NCBI GenBank assembly: GCA_023431345.1
Contig: JAEYWK010000096.1
Location: 62,001-126,000, forward strand
From: Pseudomonadota bacterium
GTDB lineage: Bacteria; Myxococcota_A; Polyangia; Polyangiales; Polyangiaceae
Reading direction: 5' to 3'
Length of the DNA stretch: 64,000 nucleotides
Part shown: positions 49,489 through 56,643 of the stretch, one piece after another
Numbering within the stretch: the stretch's first letter is position 1
Layout of the letters: each line of letters opens with the position of its first letter
Program-made: the position numbers and the translations under genes
Notes under the pieces: model-generated
What the model was told of the DNA's origin: nothing
The model's database searches: none
The model's input: only the letters and a program-made list of their open reading frames with translations

Positions 49489-51957
49489 TCAGCGCTTGGC
49501 GGGGACGCGGGGGGCACAGGTCTGACGCGTCGACAGCGCGGTGGCGGCGGCGCGGCGCGCCTGCGGAGGCGCCTTCTTGCTGGTGAGCGGCGCGAGCGCG
49601 GCGCGCAAATCCGGGCGAGCCAGGCGACCGAGCGACAGGATCGCGCCCGTCGCGATCAGCTGGGCGTCAGGGCTCGCCATCGGCTCGGCCAGCTTCTTCG
49701 CGAAGGCCGCCAAGATGTCGGCCGACTCGTCGTCACAGAGGGTGCCGAGCGCGCGCGCAGCCTCGGCGCGTACCTCCGGCCACTCGCCGTCGTCGATCAA
49801 GCGATCGCGGATCTCGTCGGCCGATGCCGTCACGCGCCGCTCGCCCAGCGCGCGGATACTGCGCGACCTCACCAGCGACGAGTCGTCGGTGAGCGCGCGG
49901 GTCAAGCGCTCGTCGAGCTCCGAGCTGGGCGGATGCTGCGCCAGGGCATCGGCCGACGCCGCCCGCACGATGGGCCAGGCGTCGTCTTGCAGGCGCGAGA
50001 CGAGCGCCGCGCTCGCGAACGCAGCCTCGCGTGAAGACAGCGAGCGCGCCGCGGCCTCGCGCACGCGCACGTCGGAGTCCGTCAGGCCTTTCAGCAGCTC
50101 GCTCTGAAACCGCCGCGGCTCGCGCACCAAAGTCAAAGCTGCGGCGCGCACGTGTGCGTCCGGATCGGCGCCTAAGCTCTTGCGAAACGCGGCGTCGGCG
50201 TCGGGGCTCACCCGACCGAGGATCGCGGTCGGACCGAGCAACAAGTAGCGCGCTCGCAGCTCGGGCGAACCGCGGGTGAGGCGCGCCAGCGCTTGCCCTG
50301 CCTCGGGTTGAAAGCGCGGCGCCTCATCTCCGAGCGCGCGCAAGAGGTCGATGAGGGCGACCTTCGGCGTGCTCGGATCCGAGAGCGCCGCCCGCACCAC
50401 CGGCGCCGCGCCCGGGACCCGCGCGGCCTGCGCCAGCGCCGTACGCAGCAGACGCCGCCGCGCTACCGTCTTCTCGTCCATCAGGGGCAGGAAGGCCTGC
50501 ACGGCGCGCGCAGGGTCGGTCAGCGTGAGCTGATTGACGAGCAGCGGCATCAGGCGTTTGTCCGTTTTGTCGGTCTTCTCCAGGCGAGCCGCCAGCGCCG
50601 CGCCGCCCGCCGCCGCGCAGCGCCGCAAGCGGTTCTGCGCGTGCCGCACCTGCGCGTCGATCTTGCCGCTGAGCGCCGACACGTAGACGGGCGCGCTCGT
50701 CTCGCACGGCGCTTGATCCAGGATCGCGAGCGCGACGCGCTTGCCGCCTTCGTCGAGCCCGTCGAACGCCTGCGCGACGGCCGCGAACGCGGGAGGGCCA
50801 CCGGCCGCCAGCAGCGTCTTGGCGGCCTCGGCGCGCTGACCGCCGCCGGCCAGCGCCGCCACCAGCGCCGGCAGCTCGCTCGCGGCAAACTCCGTCACGA
50901 CCGACAGCTCGCTCAGCGTGACCTTGGCCGTCTTGCTGCGATCGAAGCTGGTATCGAGCACCACCGCGAGACAGCCGCCCTGCAGCGCCGGCTCGAGCGG
51001 GATGCGGTAGCGAGCGCCCGGGCTACGCCACGCGTCTTCCGGCAGCGTGACCTCGACGACGTCGCGCGGCCCCGCGATGAACAAGCGCTCGGGCGCCGCG
51101 CCGCCCTCGATCTGCCGATCTTTCGGGCGGATCACCAGCTCGAGACCGGAGATGGCGAGCTCGGGCGGCGCGTGCATCAACACGAACTCACCCTTGCCGT
51201 CGCCGCCCACGTTCTCCGACCAGCTCGTCTCCGGATCTCCGTCGGTGAGGGCCTGCGGCGCGCCCACCGCGCTCGACGCCGCGATCGCCGCCAGCACCGA
51301 GCTCGCGGCGTGGCTCGTCTCCTCGTCGGGCAAGCGCGTTGCTTTCACGCTGCGCGCGGCGTCACGCTCGGCCACGCTCAAGCGCTGCACCTTCGCCGCC
51401 TTCAGCTCCAGAACCTCGGGGCTCAGCAGCTGCGGCGCCAGGATCGTGGGCCTACCGCAGAGCGACACGCCTTCGTGCTGCTCACCCACGAGCACGCGGC
51501 GCGTGCCGTCGCCGGCGTCGGAGATCTGCACCATCGGCCCCGAGCGCGTCCCCTCTTGGCCGTTGATGGCGCCGACCAAGCCCGCGAACAGCACCTTCGG
51601 CGCTCCGGCTCCGAGCGGCGCCGCGACCACCGCGCGGTAGCTCGAGCTGCCGTCCGTCGCCGACACCACGATCGCGCGGCGACCCGCGCCGAGGGCCACG
51701 ACGTCGGCCCGCGCTTTGCCGCGCAGCGTCGCGGGCACGTTCAGGCTCACCGGGCGCTGCGTGCAAGGGCTCTGGGCGCAGCTCGCCGCCGCGACGTCGC
51801 CTGCCTTGTCGACGAAGACGCTGAGCGCCGCTTGCCCCGTACCCGCCGGAGCGTGCACCGGCAGCGGCGCGTCCGCGTGCGCGCGCCGAGGTGAGGCGAG
51901 CCCAACTAGCAAAATCGCGCCGAGCCACAACGGTTTTCGCAACGAAAGAGCGGTCAC
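49489..51957 (-). CDS. Exported protein with discoidin-like domain and HEAT repeats
   Basis: The GTG at 51957 gives 822 residues with a signal peptide (LWLGAILLVGLASPRRAHA). Residues about 210-370 look like an F5/8-type C (discoidin-like) sandwich: ALTDGDPETSWSENVGGDGKGEFVLMHAPPELAISGLELVIRP and LSELSVVTEF near its end. The second half (about 380-800) is a string of HEAT-like repeats, for example DAHVRAAALTLVREPRRF, DSDVRVREAAARSLSSREAAF, DDAWPIVRAASADALAQHPP, EWPEVRAEAARALGTLCDD. HEAT repeats usually bind proteins; a periplasmic scaffold is possible. No enzyme motif is seen. Confidence 0.7.
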   Translation of the reverse strand: MTALSLRKPLWLGAILLVGLASPRRAHADAPLPVHAPAGTGQAALSVFVDKAGDVAAASCAQSPCTQRPVSLNVPATLRGKARADVVALGAGRRAIVVSATDGSSSYRAVVAAPLGAGAPKVLFAGLVGAINGQEGTRSGPMVQISDAGDGTRRVLVGEQHEGVSLCGRPTILAPQLLSPEVLELKAAKVQRLSVAERDAARSVKATRLPDEETSHAASSVLAAIAASSAVGAPQALTDGDPETSWSENVGGDGKGEFVLMHAPPELAISGLELVIRPKDRQIEGGAAPERLFIAGPRDVVEVTLPEDAWRSPGARYRIPLEPALQGGCLAVVLDTSFDRSKTAKVTLSELSVVTEFAASELPALVAALAGGGQRAEAAKTLLAAGGPPAFAAVAQAFDGLDEGGKRVALAILDQAPCETSAPVYVSALSGKIDAQVRHAQNRLRRCAAAGGAALAARLEKTDKTDKRLMPLLVNQLTLTDPARAVQAFLPLMDEKTVARRRLLRTALAQAARVPGAAPVVRAALSDPSTPKVALIDLLRALGDEAPRFQPEAGQALARLTRGSPELRARYLLLGPTAILGRVSPDADAAFRKSLGADPDAHVRAAALTLVREPRRFQSELLKGLTDSDVRVREAAARSLSSREAAFASAALVSRLQDDAWPIVRAASADALAQHPPSSELDERLTRALTDDSSLVRSRSIRALGERRVTASADEIRDRLIDDGEWPEVRAEAARALGTLCDDESADILAAFAKKLAEPMASPDAQLIATGAILSLGRLARPDLRAALAPLTSKKAPPQARRAAATALSTRQTCAPRVPAKR

Positions 51958-52055
51958 GGGCGGAGCATACTCAACGCTCGGCCCGACGCTCGCCGCATCT
52001 GCGGGGCCGCCTGGCATCTGGCCCCCCCGAGCGAAGTAGTGGTAGGAGAGCGCTC

Positions 52056-53114
52056 ATGAAGCAGCAGCAGCCTTACGTGTTGGTCACTGGAGCGAACGGC
52101 TTTTTGGGCGCCACGCTGGTGCGCAAGCTGCTCGATCGTGGCGAGCGGGTAAAGGCGTTCGTGCGGCCCGAGACCAACCTGAAAGCGCTCGAAGGCTTGC
52201 CCCAAGATCGCCTGCTGCTGCAGGTCGGCAACATCATGTCCGAGAGCAGCATCTACCGCGCGATGAGCAACGTCAGCCGCGTGTACCACACCGCTGCCAA
52301 CTTCAAGCTGTGGGCGAAGGACCCCCGGACCGTCATCGACCCCGCCGTGGTGGGAACGAAGAACGTGCTGCGCGCCGCCAAGGCCAAGCGGGTCGAGAAG
52401 ATCGTGGTCACGAGCAGCGTGGCGGTGCTCGGCACCACTCAAGAGGAGCCGATGGATGAGACGCACGAGCTCAACTTGAGCGACCCCGAGGCGTACATTC
52501 AGGCGAAGGTGCAGGCCGACGAGGTCGTGAGCGAAGCCGTCGCGGAAGGCATGTCCATCGTGAGCGTGCTGCCGGGCACCATGGCGGGCCCCGGTGATCG
52601 CAAGCCGACCCCCAACGGCCAAACGCTGCTCCGCTACCTCAAGCACTCCCCTTCGCTGCGCTTCCCCACGGTGGCGGGCGGCCTCAACATCGTCGACGTC
52701 GAGGACGTCGCGCTCGGCCACGTGCTCGCGATGGAAGAGGGCAAGGTCGGCGAGCGCTACATCTTGGGTGGCGACAACCTCTCGTATTCACAAGTCTTCG
52801 AGACCCTGGCCGACATCACGGGCCTGGCCGAGCCCCAAAAGCCCTCGAGCCCCGGCCTCGCCCGCCTCGTCGGCTCGCTCTGGGAGCTGTCGGCGCGCCT
52901 CCGCGGCGGCGAGCCGATCCTGACGACCCGTATCGCGCGCGACTACGTCGGCGCCAACGTCTGGGTGACGAGCGAAAAGGCGGAGCGAGAGCTGGGCTAC
53001 CAGCACCGAAGCGCGCGCGAGGCGCTCGCTCGCGGAGTGCGCTGGTTCCTCGACAACGGCTACGTCTCCGAGCAGGCGGCGAGTCGCGTCCGCTTGGAGC
53101 TGCGTCCGGTTTGA
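52056..53114 (+). CDS. NAD-dependent epimerase/dehydratase (dihydroflavonol-4-reductase-like SDR)
   Basis: AGGAG lies eight bases before the ATG at 52056. The extended-SDR signature is complete: VTGANGFLGATLVRKLLDRG at the N-terminus, then VYHTAANFKLWAKD, VVTSSVAVLG, and the catalytic Tyr-x-x-x-Lys in AYIQAKVQADEVV. The substrate side (GRKPTPNGQ-type) and NIVDVEDVALGHVLAMEEGKVGERYILGG match the group of hopanoid-associated/DFR-like sugar or sterol reductases. The substrate is uncertain. Its stop overlaps the TTG start of the membrane-protein gene. Confidence 0.85.
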   Translation: MKQQQPYVLVTGANGFLGATLVRKLLDRGERVKAFVRPETNLKALEGLPQDRLLLQVGNIMSESSIYRAMSNVSRVYHTAANFKLWAKDPRTVIDPAVVGTKNVLRAAKAKRVEKIVVTSSVAVLGTTQEEPMDETHELNLSDPEAYIQAKVQADEVVSEAVAEGMSIVSVLPGTMAGPGDRKPTPNGQTLLRYLKHSPSLRFPTVAGGLNIVDVEDVALGHVLAMEEGKVGERYILGGDNLSYSQVFETLADITGLAEPQKPSSPGLARLVGSLWELSARLRGGEPILTTRIARDYVGANVWVTSEKAERELGYQHRSAREALARGVRWFLDNGYVSEQAASRVRLELRPV

Positions 53115-53815
53115 GCGAACGAGGCGGCACCGGGCCGGTGCTCGTCGCGGGCGTCGTTGGTTCTTTGCTGGCGGCGCTCCCGGCGACCTGGCGGCTGCTG
53201 CAGGCGGGGGCCCCCGCCAGCGCGCTCATCCCACTTGCGGCATCGGCGTCGCTGGTCGTCGTACCCATCACCTCGTGGTTGCGGCAAACCCGCGTGGACG
53301 AACGGCGAGGTGCCGACCTTGCGGTCGCGGCTGGGGCAGCTTTGTCAGCGCTGCCCCTTGCGCTTTTCGGAGGCGTGCTCAAATCGACGACTCACCATCG
53401 TCCCCTCGGCGGCGCGACCTTCGCGGTCGTGGCGCTGGGCGTGCTCGCGCTGTGCCTCTTTCTCTCGTTACGTGTCCTGCGTAGCGAGGGCAGCGCCGCG
53501 GTAAATTCTGCTTGGCAAAAGCTCTTCCTCCTCGGCTGTGGTCTGTCGTTGCTCGCAACACTCGTCCTGGCCGGCGGGGGAGCCTGGCCGAGCATGGTAG
53601 ATTTTCTGACGCTGAGCCTGGCCGCCCTGGGAGCAGGGCTGCTGAAAACCCCGCGCTGGCTGGCGCGAGTGGGAGCAGGGCCAGCGATCGCCGGCTGGCT
53701 AACCCTGATCGTCTGCGGAGTGCTGCTGGCGAGAAGCCCTCAGCTCTCGCGGTCTCTGCCTACCGAGGCGCCCGTTTCGTTCGCCGCGCTCTCCTGGCTT
53801 GGCGCGGGGTCCTGA
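53111..53815 (+). CDS. Multi-pass membrane protein coupled to epimerase
   Basis: The TTG at 53111 overlaps the TGA of the epimerase gene. The 234-residue product has about six hydrophobic helices (VLVAGVVGSLLAALPATW, ALIPLAASASLVVVPI, ALSALPLALFGGVL, TFAVVALGVLALCLFLSL, LFLLGCGLSLLATLVLAGG, GPAIAGWLTLIVCGVLLA). I recognise no family. It precedes the peptidase-MA gene by 20 bases, so the three are probably one unit acting in the membrane. Confidence 0.6.
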   Translation: MSERGGTGPVLVAGVVGSLLAALPATWRLLQAGAPASALIPLAASASLVVVPITSWLRQTRVDERRGADLAVAAGAALSALPLALFGGVLKSTTHHRPLGGATFAVVALGVLALCLFLSLRVLRSEGSAAVNSAWQKLFLLGCGLSLLATLVLAGGGAWPSMVDFLTLSLAALGAGLLKTPRWLARVGAGPAIAGWLTLIVCGVLLARSPQLSRSLPTEAPVSFAALSWLGAGS

Positions 53816-53835
53816 CCGCATCATATTTGATCAGG

Positions 53836-55074
53836 ATGCGGCTCTCCGCACTGGTCTTGCTCTCGCTGTCGGCGCTGTGGTCAGAGGCTGCCTGGTCGGC
53901 ACCCGCGGCGGAGCCGGGCGTGCGCACGGGGACGCCCGAGCTACGGGTAGACACCGACACGCCTGTCGAGAGCCGCCGGGAGGCGCCCTCCGATGCTCCG
54001 CGTAGCCACGGCGGGTCGCTGCGCATGCCGGGAGTGCCCGCGGGCTTCAACACCTACGACGGCGGCTGGATCAAGTTCGTCTACCACCCGTCCATCCGCG
54101 AGCGCGTGCAGCCGCTCATCGCCGAGGCGCCCGCCACGCGCACCCAGCTCACCGAATGGCTGGGTCAGCCCGTGCTCTCGGAGGTGCGCGTCGCGATCGC
54201 GCGCACGCCCGGCGAGATGGCAACGCTGGCGCCCCCGAACGCGCCTTATCCCGACTACGCGGCGGGCGTCGCATACCCCGAGATTGGGCTCGCGCTGCTG
54301 ACGATCAAGCCCGTACACCCCAACTCGGATCACGACTTGACCGAGGTGTTTCGCCATGAGCTGGCGCACCTCGCGCTGGAAGACGCGGTGAACGGGCGCC
54401 CTGTTCCGCGCTGGTTCAACGAGGGCTTCGCGGTCCTCGCGTCCGGCGAAACGTCCTTCGTACGCATGCACACGCTGTGGACGGCGACGGTCGCCGACAA
54501 CCTGCTCACGCTGGGCCAGCTCGAGCGCACCTTCCCCGCCGATGAAGACGAAGCCAGCGTCGCCTACGCGCAGGCCGCCGACGTCGTGCGCTTCTTGGTG
54601 CGTCGCGAGGAGCAGCACCGCTTCCGCGGCCTCGTCTCGCGCCTGCGCGACGGCGAAACGATGGACAGCGCGCTGCTGAACTCGTACGGCGAAGAAGCGG
54701 CGGCCATCGAGAGCGAATGGCGAGAAGAGGTCGCCAAGCGCTACACCTTCTGGCCGGTGCTGTTCTCGGGCAGCGTGATTTGGGCCGGCACCCTCGGGTT
54801 GTTCGTGCTCGGCTGGCGCAAAAAGCGCCGAAAAGCGGCCGCGACGCTCAGGCGCTGGGAGCGCGAAGAGGCGGCGGAAGACGACGTGCGTCGTCGCTTG
54901 GCGATGCGCGTCGACGCCTCCGACTCCGCGCCTCGCGTTCACATCGTGCTCGCGCGTTCACCCGCCGAAGATACGGGTGCTCCCGCGGTTCCCCCGCCCG
55001 CCATGCTCCAACGGCTCCCCGACGTCGAGGTGCCGAAGGTCGAGCATGAAGGGCGGTGGCACACGCTGCACTGA
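53836..55074 (+). CDS. Peptidase MA-like (gluzincin) membrane-anchored protease
   Basis: The ATG at 53836 gives 412 residues with a signal peptide (LVLLSLSALWSEAAWSAP). The zinc motif is FRHELAHLALED (HExxH) with the downstream Glu in PRWFNEGFAVLASGE, the arrangement of Peptidase_MA_2 and related M1-like enzymes. The chain continues with VAYAQAADVVRFLVRRE, also typical. A membrane helix near the C-terminus (FWPVLFSGSVIWAGTLGLFVLGW) is followed by a charged cytoplasmic tail, so the protease domain faces the periplasm. The substrate is unknown. Confidence 0.85.
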   Translation: MRLSALVLLSLSALWSEAAWSAPAAEPGVRTGTPELRVDTDTPVESRREAPSDAPRSHGGSLRMPGVPAGFNTYDGGWIKFVYHPSIRERVQPLIAEAPATRTQLTEWLGQPVLSEVRVAIARTPGEMATLAPPNAPYPDYAAGVAYPEIGLALLTIKPVHPNSDHDLTEVFRHELAHLALEDAVNGRPVPRWFNEGFAVLASGETSFVRMHTLWTATVADNLLTLGQLERTFPADEDEASVAYAQAADVVRFLVRREEQHRFRGLVSRLRDGETMDSALLNSYGEEAAAIESEWREEVAKRYTFWPVLFSGSVIWAGTLGLFVLGWRKKRRKAAATLRRWEREEAAEDDVRRRLAMRVDASDSAPRVHIVLARSPAEDTGAPAVPPPAMLQRLPDVEVPKVEHEGRWHTLH

Positions 55075-55098
55075 GCAGCGCTCGGCCATTCGCGGCCC

Positions 55099-55386
55099 TC
55101 AGCCCATGTGATGCTGCTCGATGCGCCGCGATTCGTCGATGAGGCGCTCGAAGATCCTGCGGATGGTTTCGGCGTCGAGGGGAGGCTCTGCGGCTTGGCT
55201 GAGGCGCTCGAGCAAGTCGCGCTCGCGAGCCGGATCGTAGACGGGCAGCCCGCGTTGACGTTTGTACTCGCCGACGGACACGACGAGACCGATGCGCTCG
55301 TGCACCAGCTTCAAGATCTGTTGATCGACCGCGTCGATGCGGAGACGGAGCTCGGCCAGGTCCAGGTTCGTCGTCACGGCGGGCAT
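55099..55386 (-). CDS. Chorismate mutase type II (AroQ class)
   Basis: The enzyme converts chorismate to prephenate in tyrosine/phenylalanine synthesis. This 95-residue all-helical protein has the AroQ pattern: LAELRLRIDAVDQQILKLVHERIGLVVSVGEYKRQRGLPVYDPARERDLLERL, with Arg, Lys and Arg/Glu active-site residues in the standard spacing. The C-terminal helix (ETIRRIFERLIDESRRIEQ) closes the fold. Starts at 55386 (ATG) or 55377 are both possible. It stands alone, not fused to another aromatic enzyme. Confidence 0.85.
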   Translation of the reverse strand: MPAVTTNLDLAELRLRIDAVDQQILKLVHERIGLVVSVGEYKRQRGLPVYDPARERDLLERLSQAAEPPLDAETIRRIFERLIDESRRIEQHHMG

Positions 55387-55411
55387 CCTATACAACAACC
55401 TCTCGCTGCGT

Positions 55412-56590
55412 TCACTTCACGACTGTCTTGCAGCCTGCCAGTACCTGCACTTCCACGACATCACCCGCGCTCAGCTGCTCGCAGGCCCGACCGCGGATCA
55501 CCACTTGCCCGTCGTCGGCCCATTCCCAGCCGGATTCGGAGTCATATTCTACCAGCTCGCCGTCGAAGTACACGTTCACGAAGTCGCGGTCCGGCGGCGC
55601 GTAATCCAGCGAAATCTCACAACTGATTGCCACCGAGGCGGCGATGGCGCGGAGCGCCCCCTCGAGCGCGGCGGTGTCTGCGACCGAATAGTACTGTGTC
55701 GTCTGGTCACGCGCCGTGCCCCCCAGCACTGCCATCTCGTTCAAGAGCAGCTCGTAGGGCTCGCTGCCCGGCATACCAATCACGAAGGTGCGGATGCCCG
55801 AGCGTGCGAGCGCGGCCACCGCCTCCAAGCTAGCGTCGTGATCGACGCACGACAGATTGGCAAATGGGTTTCGCTCTGACGGAGAGCAACAATTGGCGGT
55901 TGCGGTACACTCCATGCCGTCCGCCGTCAGCCCTTCGATGTTGGGGATGCAGGCGTCCGCGCCGCAGGTCAGCTCGATGTTGCAATTGGGCGCGCCGTCC
56001 GTGATCAGCACCACGTAGGTCTCGCCTTCGAGCTCACTCAAGATCCCGCGCATCTTGTCGAGGGTGGGCGCGATCGGCGTGCCGCCGTCGAGCCCGGCCA
56101 GGGTGAGCCGTCGCAGCAAATCGGCGAGGCGCGGCCCCGTCTTGTTCTCGCGCGCGTAGCTGGCCGGATCACCGGGCCCGACGCGCATCAGCTCGTCGCC
56201 CGCTTCGCAACCGGTGGCGCCGTCGAGGCCGGGAAAGATCGCAGCGCCGTAGCTGACGCGGTGGCCTATCGCCCGCAGCACGCGCGACAGCGCGATGCGC
56301 GCGTTCTCGTACTTGCTGAGCCCATTGCCGGCCAACACGTTGCCCATGCTGCCCGAGTGGTCGATGACGAAGCTGATGTTGGGCGGATTGGACACGGCCG
56401 GGATCGTCTGCGAACCGCAGGGGCCGCTCGGCGCGACGTTCGTACCGGCCACGTTCAGCGCGCCCTCGCCCCCGCCCCCGCCACGCCCTCCGGCCGGCGA
56501 GTCCCCAATGAAGGGAGGACGCTCGTTCCCGCACGAAGTCAGCCAAAGCGCCGCTGCCGAGGCGAAAGCTGCGGCGCGGAGCGGGCGCAT
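55412..56590 (-). CDS. VWA-domain lipoprotein
   Basis: The signal peptide ends in lipobox LTSC (Cys20), followed by a Gly-rich linker. The VWA domain (about 72-310) has an intact MIDAS: DHSGSM, GGTPIAPTLDKM (Thr) and LITDGAPNC (Asp). Several Cys in the insertion (NIELTCGADACIPN, ECTATANCCS) probably form disulfides. The C-terminal 70 residues are a beta-rich domain (CEISLDYAPPDRDFVNVYFDG...) ending with a Cys. Such myxobacterial VWA lipoproteins are likely adhesive or matrix-binding. It ends 26 bases from the divergent-side chorismate mutase start. Confidence 0.8.
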   Translation of the reverse strand: MRPLRAAAFASAAALWLTSCGNERPPFIGDSPAGGRGGGGGEGALNVAGTNVAPSGPCGSQTIPAVSNPPNISFVIDHSGSMGNVLAGNGLSKYENARIALSRVLRAIGHRVSYGAAIFPGLDGATGCEAGDELMRVGPGDPASYARENKTGPRLADLLRRLTLAGLDGGTPIAPTLDKMRGILSELEGETYVVLITDGAPNCNIELTCGADACIPNIEGLTADGMECTATANCCSPSERNPFANLSCVDHDASLEAVAALARSGIRTFVIGMPGSEPYELLLNEMAVLGGTARDQTTQYYSVADTAALEGALRAIAASVAISCEISLDYAPPDRDFVNVYFDGELVEYDSESGWEWADDGQVVIRGRACEQLSAGDVVEVQVLAGCKTVVK

Positions 56591-56643
56591 CCTTCAAAGA
56601 TAGCGGAAACAAACGGCGGGGGCTTCCGCGTTATGGTCCAGGC

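Noticed and set aside
50293..51894. A 533-residue plus-strand frame
   Set aside because: Antisense to the HEAT-repeat gene; very rich in Arg, Gln and Ala with no recognisable motif.
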